From Brachypterus glaber (lineage: Eukaryota > Arthropoda > Insecta > Coleoptera > Kateretidae), in the NCBI GenBank assembly GCA_958510825.1, contig OY294049.1, positions 26,122,986-26,186,985 of the forward strand: a stretch of DNA of 64,000 nucleotides, read 5' to 3'. Position 1 is the first letter of the stretch. Every line of letters starts with the position of its first letter. A program made the position numbers and the translations under genes. Below the pieces are notes generated by a model. It was not told where the DNA came from. It did no database searches and was given only the letters and a program-made list of their open reading frames with translations. Below are positions 12,804 through 24,700 of the stretch, in pieces.

Positions 12804-13249
12804 TTCTAATCTACCGACCCCTAATTTGCTAAAAACAATCAAACATTTGATATTTCAAGAACTTTTTTTAATTTCTATAAAAAAAAATTTAAGAAAATAT
12901 ATTTTTATTTTTTTTAAGATTTATGTTTGGACTTTTTTCAAAATAATGTTTTTTTTTGTGTGTTTTATTGTTTGTGTTTGGTTTTATATAGTTTTTTGTT
13001 TTAAATATTTAATTTCAATAAATTGGTACATTAAAACCCTGCGGAAAATGAAAACGACGTCTATGATCATTCGGGCATCTTCGGAAAATTGGCTGCCAGT
13101 TTTGGCTGCTAACTTCACATGCCTATCTTCGAAAGGCAGTAGCTCCCTTAGGGCTCATTTCCGGACCAACCTTTATAGAAACTTTTTTTCATATTTTTGG
13201 ATGTAGAATCACCTCTTAAATTTCGGTACGCGAGTTCTGGAACAGGCTG
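12804..13249. mobile_element. Right part of a mariner-like MITE beside the satellite
   Basis: The segment ends CGCGAGTTCTGGAACAGGCTG followed by TA at 13250-13251, the same terminus as the mariner-like element at 31616-32903 and the MITE at 19118. It shares the internal block GGGCTCATTTCCGGACCAAC with the 19118 copy. No matching left end is seen; the satellite boundary truncates or replaces it. Confidence 0.6.
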
Positions 13250-13355
13250 TATATTTTTTACACATTATTTTTTTTTTCAATTTTGTTTTTTAAAACAGTA
13301 ATTATAATAATTATGGTAATTATAACCACTGCCTTTTCTATTTTTGCTTTCCCCA

Positions 13356-13643
13356 CCCAAGCAACAAAATAGGTAAAAAAGTGGACAAAAAGTTTAACTA
13401 TTAATTGATATATTATTCCATCAATCTATTTTCTAATCATCGTACAGAGTGATATTGGTAGACTCACAGTTTCGGGCTGCTGGCCCTCTTCAGTACCAGT
13501 ATCTTCTGTACGATGATTAGAAAATAGATTGATGGAATAATAAATTAATATTTTTATAATTTTGTTTAAAATTAAAAATTTCTGTCCTTATTAATTGATA
13601 ATTAGACTTTTTGTCCACTTTTTTACCTACTTTGTTGTTTGGG
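13356..13643. mobile_element. MITE with nested inverted repeats
   Basis: The outer repeats are CCCAAGCAACAAAATAGGTA (left) and the complementary TACCTACTTTGTTGTTTGGG (right), each continuing through GTGGACAAAAAGT. Inside is a second, essentially perfect inverted repeat of about 40 bp (ATTCCATCAATCTATTTTCT and its complement) round a GC-richer centre. Non-coding. Confidence 0.7.
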
Positions 13644-13973
13644 CAAGGAAAGTCTTGTATTAGTAAAAGAAAATTGAAAAATTGGTATTGCCTTTTTCTA
13701 CGTTTTTCGACGTTTTATATCCAAAATATATTTTTACGTTTTTTTTTTTTTGATTCATTTTTTTAGATGTAAAATTGTTTTCAAAAAAAAACTTTTCCGT
13801 TTTTTTTTATTTTCTTTTTGCGAAAAACAAAAAAAAAATGAAAAAATATTTTTTTTTTCAAAAAAAAAAATAAAAAAAAATTGAAAAAATTTTTTTTTTT
13901 TTATTTTTATTTTTTTTTTATTTTTTTTTCGCAAAAAAATAAAAAGATGGATTTTTTTTTAAGCCCAGACAGC

Positions 13974-14583
13974 ACATGATATTTTAAAGACGTCTTTTTT
14001 AGATCTTAGTTAGACATAAAAAGGATATCTTATGGACTTCTTTTTAGGGATGTTTAAAAGATATCTGATTATGATGTCTATAAGATGTCTTTTAAGTATC
14101 GCTACAAGACGTCTTAACTTCGATACTCATAGCTAAAAATAAATTAACCACAAATATTAAAAAAAATTACCATTTTTTTAAAGATCTTTTTTTTTGAAAA
14201 ACAAAAAATTAAAAAAAAAATCATTTTTTTTTTATTTTCTTTTTACGAAAAACAAAAAAATTTAAAAAAAAATCAAAAAATAAAATTTCAAAAAAGGAAA
14301 AAAAATCAATTTTTTTTAAGATCTTTTTTTGACAAACAAATTACCTCTTTTTCTAGTTCTTATTACCTAGCAACGTAAATGGGAGGGGTCGTTATGTTGT
14401 AAAATCGCCTGTGCAAGGCGTCTTAAAAAAGATGTCTTAAAAACGTTACCTTTTGTAACATACGACGTCGTTAAGACGTCTTTAAGATGCATATACGGCA
14501 AAAACCGACGTTCTTAAAACGTCTTGAATGACGTCCAAACGACATCTTTAAGATCTCTTTAAGTCATCTTTGTGCTATCTGGG
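13974..14583. mobile_element. MITE with CCCAGAnAGCACA termini
   Basis: The left end CCCAGACAGCACATGATAT and right end TTTGTGCTATCTGGG are inverted repeats. The interior is an inverted, diverged copy of the 725-bp unit at 4771-6218, with the same CCTAGCAACGTAAATGGGAG and GCCTGTGCAAGGCGTCTTA blocks. This copy shows where the family truly ends. No coding frame. Confidence 0.7.
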
Positions 14584-16040
14584 TAGTTTTTATCATCAGA
14601 CAAACTAATCGAAATATTACGTCGGACTGCCGTCGGTATCTGACTAAACTAAATGTATAAAAAAGAATTGAAAACATGGAACTTTTTTTTTAAATTTGTT
14701 TGGAAAAGTTTTTTTTTTATTTTTTTGTTTTTGGTTTGAATGAACTTTGTTGGCAGCAGTATAGTGCTATATATAATTTTCACATATAAAAAAATACTGC
14801 TAAAAAAATGTACCTTTCAAAATACTGCATTTTTTCTAAAAAAATATAAAAAAAAAAAAAAATTTTCTAAAACCAAATATAAACTGAAAAATTTTTTTTT
14901 TGAAAAACTTGTTTTTAACCCACCCTGATTTTTACCAAAAATAATCCCAGCCTATAACACGTGGTCTAAAATTTAAGCCCTTAACTAGAAGCGATAATCA
15001 GTTATCGTGGTCACAAATTTCCCGGACATATAGCCAATATAAAATACAGTATAGTACTTTTGTCCTACATTAGATGGCGCCACCATATGTACGCTTTCAC
15101 TACACTAACTTTTTAATTTAATATATCCCTAGAATCAATTCCATTTCAAAGACAAATTCAAAAATTTTCATTTTTTTTTATTAATAAAGTGAAGATATTT
15201 AATGCTGCACATTCCATTATATATTATTCACTATATATATATATATTGCATTTCCAAAATAATTTTCAAAAAAAAATACATTTTTTTTAAAAGATTTTTT
15301 TTGAAAAACGAAAAATTATTGAAAAAATTTTTTTTTCAATAAAACTTTTTTATTTTTCAATTTTTTTATTAAGTTTTCTTTTTGCGAAAAAGGAAAAAAA
15401 AATACTTCAAAACAATAGGGATCTTCCCCTCATAGAACTTGATTTTTCCTGAAAATGTCAATACGATCGGATTATTCGTTCTTGAGTTATCGTGTCTACA
15501 AAAATCGTGACATCGGACAGACGGACATTTGAAAAAAAAGTTGCTTATTTTTTCATGAAACAAATTTATATCCAAGAATTTTTAGTCTAGTACGATTTTT
15601 GTTTTTTTTTTTGAAAATTCGAAACTACCGTATATTATTCTAGCGCTAGTGCTGTGAATAATACAATAAGATCTTATAATAATCCGAGTTATAGTATTCT
15701 TTTGAGAGCAGCATTTTTTGTGCCTATAGGCAAGTATACTTCTAGCAAGATAAGTTTTTATGCAAACAGTTTTTTAGGTTTAGTACCTATAATTACTTTA
15801 GGTAATTTTTATTATTAGAGATTTCGTCATAGCTATCCGAGCTTGATAATTCCAAAAAGAAAGGAACTCATTTTTAATAAATTGCAATTGAGAACCGCAA
15901 TTTTTTTAAAAAATCGATGAGGGTTAAAATATGTAGATAAATACGAGATAAGTATTATCTATTTGAGATAAATAGTTTTTGTTTTATTTGAAAGATTGTC
16001 GATTGCCGGTTCTATTTTAAATAGTTCGCCAAAACCACAA
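14584..16040. other. Homopolymer-rich AT DNA, no gene seen
   Basis: Long runs of A and T dominate 14640-15620. A 68-codon minus frame at 15369-15575 has no recognised domain. It contains a dispersed motif (GAGTTATCGTGTCTACAAAA) that also appears loosely near 34040 and 37430, suggesting an old repeat. Confidence 0.4.
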
Positions 16041-16361
16041 TGGAATTTTAAAAAGAGACCGAAGATACGTTGAAGTGACAAACAGAACAGGATGTGCAGT
16101 AAACGTTAGTGCAGCTGCGCAGTTGAGCAAAAACAAAAATTTGTCAGTTTGTTTATCATATCCGTAGTGTTCTTAGAAAACGTAAATGAATAAGTAGTGC
16201 CCCTAAAGGAAGTAAAATAATACCCATAATTGGTGGAAAAGCTGCTGGATGTGGTGTTGTTGTTCTTACACAGAGGACTCTACAAAAGGTGCGGTTATTG
16301 CATGTTCGTAAGCTGTCTATTTTGCCCCCGCTCTCATTTTATGTCCGCCATCTTTAGTTAG

Positions 16362-16979
<618 letters not shown>

Positions 16980-17064
16980 ATGTACATAACATATTTTATA
17001 TTATTCATAATCGATACGTGTTTATTACTGAAGGGGGCTTTTTGCATGATGTATCGACTAACAA

Positions 17065-17070
17065 AATAAA
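17065..17070 (+). terminator. Rho1: Candidate poly(A) signal of Rho1
   Basis: AATAAA 86 bp after the stop codon. Another AATAAA lies at about 17441, so alternative 3' ends are possible. Confidence 0.45.
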
Positions 17071-18215
17071 CCCCTTGTTTTCACTTTGGTTCTGTTTTGT
17101 TCAAACTCCCATCCTATTTTGTGGACACAAATATATCTATTATTAAGTAATATTTTTATATTTAACATATCTATTGTGTGTATACAATGTATGGGCTTGT
17201 TTTAGTCTCCAATGCACAAAAAATTGTCCACAAGTTTAGATTGTGTTGTCTTTTAAATCTTGTAAAATATTTTCTATGGTGCATAAACAGTTTGACTTTA
17301 TTCATTCAAGTTAACAAGTATAAAATTTAAGAATATTCATTTTTTTGAACTAATGTTTTAGAAACTTTAAGCTAGATTGTATGCAAGTTACCCTAATGTA
17401 ATAGCTTTAACTTTTTCTATAAGATGTATTCAAAAAGGTAAAAATAAATTGTTTTCCTTTACAGAATTGTCTTAATGATCAAAAAATCATTTTAAAATGC
17501 AGCTTCCTAACATTTTACTATGATTCAATCATATAATCATATGATCCATATTCCTGCTATTTTTTTTTTCAAAATATAACATTATTTTCTATATTATATT
17601 TAAGGTATAAGTATATTGTTTATTTGTATTATTTTTCTATATGTATATACAAATCGTAAAAAAAAGATTTTTAAAAATATATATACATTACAAAGAAATT
17701 GCGTTTATATATATTCCCCATAAAAAAAAAGGTCAAGAATTTTAAGTTTGTAACAGCTATGCCTATCTAGAAAAATAAAAATTTCCTCATAAAGAATGAA
17801 GTGAGAAAATCTTGGGGTTATACTTAAAAATAAAATAAACACTTATGGAGGAGCCTCCTCCAAGGAGGGGTAGTGCTTAGCTTTACGAGGGGAGGGGGAC
17901 CGATGGAGCTTTGTGTAACGCTCTTTATTTATAATCTTTTCACCCCTAAAAAAATTGCCTTGTAAGACTGATCAAAGCGTTCTTGAGTTGTGGGCAGGGG
18001 CGACAACAAATTGGCGCATCCACCAAAAATTTAATTTTTAGTATTTCGATTTTAATTTAAAAAATGTATAAATAGTCGACTGGTGACGCGAAAAAGGACC
18101 TGAAGGGAGAAAGTAAAATCTAAAAAAAATCTATTCATATACATACTCGACATACTACATACCCAGACAGTACATAATAACTATTAGATATCCAGGGGAC
18201 AGGTATCTATAGATA
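17071..18215. other. Rho1 3' flank, AT-rich, no gene seen
   Basis: May include a longer Rho1 3' UTR. A GC-rich patch at about 17845-17910 (GGAGCCTCCTCCAAGGAGG) is locally palindromic. Near 18160 a partial CCCAGACAGTACATAATA resembles the terminus of the 13974 MITE family. No exon found. Confidence 0.4.
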
Positions 18216-18940
18216 CCTATCCCATGGATATCGGTTTTTATTTAATAACTCGGGAACCCTTTGAGATACAACAATGAGGTTTTGTACGTGAATTAATCTT
18301 AATAAGACTCATCTTTGTATGTTATTTTCCTGTACTTATTTTAACCAGGGGTGTGCGAAACGGGGGGGCCTTCTCAGTTTTTTGTCCCAAACTTTTTTTC
18401 TGTGTAACTTTTTTGTAATTTTATTTTTGGAATATGATTCCTCAGGTCAAAATACATAAAAAAGGTACTCTTGTTATAATACTGTAGGATTAACTGTTTT
18501 CGAGAAAAATTCATTTGAAGGTGAAATTTTACAGTTCGAGGACAAAAAATTAAATACTAAAATGTTAAAAACCAACATTTCAATAATGCAGGGTTATTCT
18601 ATATCAAAAACTAAGAAAAATCGCCTTTAAAAAGTGGTGCATTTTTAGGAGACCATAGACCCTTAGGATTGATTTTTGGAAGTACCTACATAGGAGGTTT
18701 TTTTTCTTAGTTTTTAATGTACATTCGCCCTGCATCATTAAAATTTTGGTTTTCAACATTTTAGTATTTAATTTTTCGTACTCGACCGTAAAATTTCACC
18801 TTCAAATGAACTTTTCTGGAAAACGGTTAACCCTACAGTATTACAACAAGAGTATCTTTTTTTATGTATATTCCAAAAATAAAATTACAAAAAAGTTGCA
18901 CATAAAACAGTTTGGGACAAAAAACTGATAAGGCCCCCAC
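18216..18940. mobile_element. Palindromic fold-back element, partial copy
   Basis: The arms about 18375-18620 and about 18690-18935 are inverted copies of each other, sharing TTTTTTGTCCCAAACTTTTT and GAAAATTCATTTGAAGGTGA-type blocks. This is one of five members here of a roughly 1-1.2 kb long-hairpin family (others near 22195, 29590, 31535 and 56589). The outer end carrying GGGGCGTAGCTCCCTTA is missing. The 60-codon frame inside is not a gene. Confidence 0.65.
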
Positions 18941-19117
18941 GTTTTATTTTTTTTTATTTTTCAATTTTTTTATTAAATTTTCTTTTTGCGAAAAACAACA
19001 AAATTAAAAAAAAACTTTAAAAAAATAATTTCAAATTATTTTTAATTTTCTTTTGGTAGAATTGATCCTTATAATAAAAGTGACTTGTAGCTCTTGAAAT
19101 TCTCTATAAGTCTTATA

Positions 19118-19816
19118 CAGCCTGTTCCAGAACTCGCGTACCGAAATTTAAGAGGTGATTCTACATCCAAAAATATGAAAAAAAGTTTCTATAAAGGTTG
19201 GTCCGGAAATGAGCCCTAAGGGAGCTACGGCCCTTCGAAGATGACGTATTGAATGGGGAACAAAAAAAAGCACCAATAAAATTTTAATGCTGCAGGGTGA
19301 TTCTTCATTTAAAACTGAGCAAAAAAGTATTATACACCAAAACACCTAAATTTAATATTAAAGGAGTAATAGCCTTTTAAAAAGTAACGTTTTTGGTGGC
19401 ACAAAATGTTACTTCCTCTTAATTGCATTTTTTTTTGATAACGGTTGCTCCTACAGTGTTACACTATATGATATTTTATATGTATTTTTACTCTAGAAAT
19501 CTATATTTTTTACAACAAATCCAAAAAACATACACATAGGAAAGTTTGGGGCAAAAATGTTTTAAGCCTCATATATTTTGTAATAAATTAACATAAACTT
19601 ATTGCCCTTATTAATACTAGTATACATGAAAAGCTCGCCGCTCTAGCTTAAACGGTACCCGAGTTATTAATTAAAAACCTTATTTTTATTACAATTTTAA
19701 AGGGCCCTAGATCCCTTAGGGCTCATTTCCGGACCAACCTTTATAGGAACTTTTTTTATATTTTTGGATCTAGAATCACCTCTTAAATTTTGGCATGCCA
19801 GTTATGGATCACCCTG
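19118..19816. mobile_element. Mariner-like MITE, TA-flanked
   Basis: Begins TA/CAGCCTGTTCCAGAACTCGC and ends ..GGATCACCCTG/TA. The arms share AATTTAAGAGGTGATTCTAC and GGGCTCATTTCCGGACC in inverted orientation. The left terminus matches the transposase-bearing element at 31616-32903, so that family, or its intact relatives, probably mobilised it. No coding capacity. Confidence 0.7.
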
Positions 19817-20203
19817 TATATTATGCATTTTCATAGGTATTTTGTTACAGTTACATTGGGTGCTGAAAGTCGAGTTGTGTCCTCTGTAACCATATCAATT
19901 ATCTCGATTGTTATTAGTATATCAAAAAAATTATACAAACCAAAATTCTTGGAAATTACCTCCTTAACAAAATTGGTTATGTGTATTTTTATTGTAAGAT
20001 GCATATTAAGTAACTCACCCCTAAAATTCAAGATAGCAGACACCCCTTACGCAAATCACCCAGTGAAAAACCAGGAGTGATCTGTTACCATCTACTACTA
20101 TCCTTTAAAATAACAGCCCGTGTACATTTATTGCAATTTACATTTATTATTTGACTGGAGTAAAAGGGTTAATAAGAATTTTAGATATAATGTATGTGGC
20201 TGT

Positions 20204-20209
20204 TTTATT
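20204..20209 (-). terminator. mRpL40: Candidate poly(A) signal of mRpL40
   Basis: AATAAA on the minus strand, 37 bp beyond the mRpL40 stop codon. Confidence 0.55.
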
Positions 20210-20245
20210 TAAAATAGAAGTAAATTAACAATCTAAAAAAAGTGG

Positions 20246-21474
20246 CTACCCCCATTGTTTGGAAATATCTTTATAATCTCCATCATTGGCTTCAAAATCT
20301 TTTACTCTTGGTGTTTCAAGAGGTCCTTCACTTTTAAATGGCAGCAGTAGAAAGTCAGGCTAAAAAATAGTATAATCAGAAAGAGGTTTTTCACTTATTT
20401 ATCTGTACTATATTCTGTGGCTTGGTTCTAAAGGGGCCTATGTCACTTTGTCAATAGCAGCATTTTCACATCAACTCTGATGTAATATTTTGAAAATGCT
20501 GCTATTGCCAAAGTGACATTGGCCCTTTTAGAACCAAGCCACAGAATTAATTAATTAATGGTTCCTGATAGTATTAGACTGATACACTGCATACACAAAA
20601 GTTTTAAAAATATTCTAACCATTTTCTAGTTATATTCTTTCTTCTTAAATGTTCTAAGAGTATTTGTACTAATTTTTTTTTAGAAGGTGTGCAATTACTT
20701 CTAAATATATTATAAGGTATAAAACAGTACTGGCAAAATTTTACTCAGCTTGGAAGAAACTAGTTTTTTTGTCAGCTATGCCCAAAAATTGCATATTTCT
20801 AAATGTAAAAAAATACCTGAATAGCTTCTTGATATAAATCTTCTGATTCTTCTCTTAGTGCATCTAGTGCTTTTTGCTGTGAGAAAAACAACTTGTCAAC
20901 CATTTGAACATCTGACAAATGCTGTTCTCTTTTAAATACAGTCCATTTTTTCGCTAATATAGCTCTTTTTTCTACTATTTCTGCTGATAATGCTGGTAAT
21001 GATCTTTCTCTTTTACTAAAAATTATATTAATATAAATTATAGGAATAAAACTGATAAATATTTTGTACCTTCTTTCATCTAAAATAGTTAAACTAACTT
21101 CACATTCTTCTATAGGTTTTAATTGTCTTGCGTTTTTCTCTAACCGTCTAATTTGTTTTTCAATTTTCTTTTTCTTCCGTTCTTCTCGTGCTCTTATAAT
21201 TTGAGGGTCTAAACGTTTCTTCTTTTTTAAAGGTTCAGCCCTGGAAAATTTTAAACAAGCTAGATAATTGTGCTTCTATATGATAAAAGGTTTACTTACA
21301 TAAGAACTGGGGTATTTTTGAACAATAAAGGTCCATTTGTGGAAATATTTCTTAAGGTTAAATTTGTTTGAACTGACAACCTAAAATAATATTTAGATAT
21401 AAAGAACCAATAAACATTGATATTTTCGTGCTTATTTACCTGTTGAACGATTTAATAACATTATATAAAGACAT
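20246..21474 (-). CDS. mRpL40: Mitochondrial ribosomal protein L40 (mL40), five exons
   Basis: Component of the mitochondrial large ribosomal subunit. Coding exons on the minus strand are 21474-21440, 21380-21300, 21240-21070, 21015-20817 and 20359-20246, totalling 600 nt (199 residues plus stop). Every junction is GT..AG and phases match. The first residues MSLYNVIKSFNR plus a short Ser/Thr/Arg segment suit a mitochondrial presequence. A mature-like start follows at AEPLKKKKRLDPQ, then a basic coiled-coil-like stretch (REERKKKKIEKQIRRLEK), LKPIEE, an alpha-helical KRAILAKKWTVFKREQ block and a C-terminal GPLETPRVKDFE..DISKQ. The order and spacing match remembered vertebrate MRPL40 (MRP-L28 family, about 206 aa). 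The exons are too short to show as long frames. Divergently paired with RpL29; ATGs are 325 bp apart. Confidence 0.9.
20412..20547. mobile_element. Small hairpin MITE in mRpL40 intron 4
   Basis: ATTCTGTGGCTTGGTTCTAA and its complement bound a 136-bp stretch whose two halves are nearly perfect inverted repeats. It lies wholly inside intron 4 (20360-20816) and does not touch the splice sites. Confidence 0.75.
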
Positions 21475-21798
21475 TTTTGACAAGAACATAACCTAAAAAG
21501 TTTTGACGTTTTATAGTGACTTTTTCAAATTTAAGTTGGTGCATTTAAAATTGGCAACACTTCTTCTTGAAAGTTGATTGCGTTGATAGGTCGTAATTTG
21601 TAAGTATTATTTTAATTTTTTCTTTATTTAAATCATCTTTAACTTTTTTAAATACAGTTGTTACCAAGGTAGTTATGCATGAACTGTACAATTTGTCCAT
21701 AGAGATATTTTTCGATAAAATGCTCAATTTTTTATGAATTTTATGTTTTTGTAAACATAACCTTTAAAAATATTTTTTCTATTTTTTTAGAAATTACA
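21475..21798. promoter_or_regulatory. Shared divergent promoter of mRpL40 and RpL29
   Basis: This interval between the two start codons must hold both promoters. For RpL29, ACTTCTTCTTGAAAG (about 21558-21573) is a plausible TCT/5'-TOP-type initiator, as known for ribosomal protein genes. TTTGTAAGTATT at about 21598 is a good 5' splice donor, and TTTTTTTAG before 21791 a good acceptor, giving a 5'-UTR intron. The initiator and donor are inferred from pattern only. Confidence 0.5.
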
Positions 21799-24700
21799 AT
21801 GGCTAAATCCAAGAATCACACTAATCACAATCAAAGTAAGTTATTACTGAAAATTTGCTTAATGTTTATCTATAAAATTTGTTACATTTTAGGCCGCAAA
21901 GCTCACCGTAATGGAATCAAAAAACCAAAGCGCTATTTGCACGAATCTACTTTAGGTGTAAGTATTCTCATTGAATTTATTGCTAGAAATTAAGGGTATT
22001 TAGGGGCGCCATTTCAGACAGTCAGGGGGTGCAAAGATATTCAGATACGCCTCCTTCACAAAAAATTCAAAACACCATACCAAGGTGTCTTTGAAGGACG
22101 CCTTGACCATACCTAAAGGTAAAGGGGGCATGACCCCTTAACCCTATTCTAAACTTATTATATATACCTGATTATTTAGAAATAGGGTCATTAATTTTAA
22201 GGGGTGATTCTACATAGGAAAAACATTCCTATAAACATATGTATATATAAAAATGCGTCGTAAGGGAGCTAAGCCCATTTAAAAGTGGCTAAAAAATGCT
22301 GTCTTTAATAACTCGGGAACCCTTTGAGATATAGCAAGATTTTTTATGTGAACTAATTCTAATAGGGTCCATCTTCATATGTTATTTTTATGTTCTTATT
22401 TTAACCAGGGGCCTGTGAAACGGGGGAGCCTTATCAGTTTTTTGTCCCAATTTTTTTTCTGTTTAACTTTTTTGTAATTTTTTTATTGAAACATGATTTC
22501 TCAGGTCAAAATACATAAAAAAGGTACTTTTGTAGTAATACAGTAGGATTGACCATTTTCAAGAAAAATTCATTTGCAGATGAAATTTCACGTTATGAGG
22601 ACAAAAATTAAATACTAAAATGTTGAAAACCAAAATTTCAATGATGCAGAGTGATTCTACATCAAATATTAAAAAAAAGTTTCTATAAGTTTTAACCTTT
22701 TTGGGGCGGGAAATTACCAGAGCATGTTTCTTTCCAGTCAGATGGAAAACTTCACATTTGATGTTCCTCTGATATGCTGCAAATAAATTCCATTCAGAAC
22801 TAATTAGTGCTAACACCATAATCTTCATTAAAAAGCACAGATTGGACAAAGTAAATCTTCTGCCAGTCTTTTCCCATACCGAAAAGGTTAAAGCTACTAT
22901 GCATATATGGCCCTTTAAAAATGGTGCATAGCTCCCTTAGAGTTGATTTTTGGAGGTATTTGCTTATAAGGCATCATTGAAATTTAGCTTTTCAACATTT
23001 TAGTATTTAATTTTTTGTCCTCTAACCATGAAATTACACCTTCAAATTAATTTTTCTCAAAAACGGTTAACCCTAGAGTATTACAACAAGATTACCTTTT
23101 ATTATTCATTTTGACTTGAGGAATCATGTTTTAATAATAAACTTACCAAAAAGTTACACAAAAAAAAGATTGGGACAAAAAACTGATAAGGCCCGTTTTG
23201 CATGTTCCTGGTTAAAATAAGTACATAAAATAACGTATGAAGATTAAGGTTAGTTCACATTCAAAACCTTGTTGATGTATCTCAAAGGGTTATTAAATAA
23301 AAACCGTATTTTTAGCCACTTTCAAAGGGACAGCTCCCTTACGATGCATTTTTAGACATATGTTTATAGCAACTTTTTTTCATATTTTCCTTTGTAGAAT
23401 CACCCCTTAAAATAAGTAATTACACAGGCCCACAAAAAAACAAAAGTGCTCTGCGCCATGGATAGGACCATGATATTCCTATGTATTTTCGCCCGCTAAA
23501 ACCGAATCTGAACTCAGTTTAGCCCCTACGCGTCTGGATGTTTCTCTACAGACGCATTATAATTAGTCCAGTAAAATAAGACAAAAATCGTCGAAAATTT
23601 AATGTAATTCGATTCAGGTAGACATATGGAGAAATCGATATATTTATTGAAAATATTTAGGATTTTAAGCCATCCAATTTTGAAAGGGTGGAACATTGTT
23701 TAAACAATGGTTTAATGTGGTTGTATCGGAAAAAAATCGTTTGTTTTTTTTGATAGTTGAGTGACTACCCTTTTGAAAATGACGGGTCTGGGCGGGTATA
23801 AATGGTGCACAAATGAGCACTATTAGAATACTAAAAAACGGTTAATTTGACACCTGGTAACTTACAATCGGTTAATAATTTGTTTAAATAATTGCAAAAA
23901 AAAAACGATGAAATAACCTGGCACACATATAGGGGGGTTCCTGGGCCTCAGTCAAACTGCCTCAAATTTTGATATTTTGTAATTTCGGGGGTAAATATTA
24001 AATTAGGAAAATTGCAGCCAAATTAAATGACCAGTTTCGGAGAAAAACGCTTTTAAAAATCTAATTTTATGACAGATTTTTTGACGTTTATTAAGGTTAT
24101 TTTTTACTTTACGTAAATATTAACTTAATTAGCCGTTTTAAGTTTATTATACTTTATTAATTAAAGAACAGGCAAGATAAATATTACATAAAAGGCTTTA
24201 TTATCATTTACTTACATGTGGTTCTATAAAAATTTGAAAACTTTGTGAAACTTCCACATGCTGGCATTTTCCACGTGTTGGCTAATTATCTGCATATTTT
24301 CTGTTAGATTTTTGCTTGATTATGTTGAAACATGGTTTGGTACATCTACAAATATTTTATAATTTATTTATATATTTATATATTTTAGATTTTCTTGATA
24401 TATTTTTTCAAAACAATATCTGATGGTTGACAAATCTCTCATGATATTTTCATATGCAAAACATATTGAGATTGCCTAGCAACAACTTAATTCATTAGTG
24501 AACCCTTTATAGTAATATTTATTAAAAGTTGTTGCTAGGCAATCTCAATAATATATTTTACCTTTAAAAATATGATGACAGATTTGTCAAGCCTCAGACG
24601 TATTTTTGGAAAAATATATCAAGAAAATCTAAAATATATAATTATAAAATATTTGTCGATGTACCAAACCATGTTTCAACATAATCAAGCAAAAACCTAA

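Noticed and set aside
12826..13206. 126-codon plus frame beside the satellite
   Set aside because: The first half is homopolymer-driven low-complexity sequence and the second half lies in a MITE; no domain.
19790..20080. Overlapping 96- and 70-codon frames on both strands
   Set aside because: They begin in the MITE end, show no domain or homology-like pattern, and each explains the other as a shadow.
21545..21727. 60-codon minus frame between mRpL40 and RpL29
   Set aside because: It lies in the promoter/5'-UTR intron region and has no family features.
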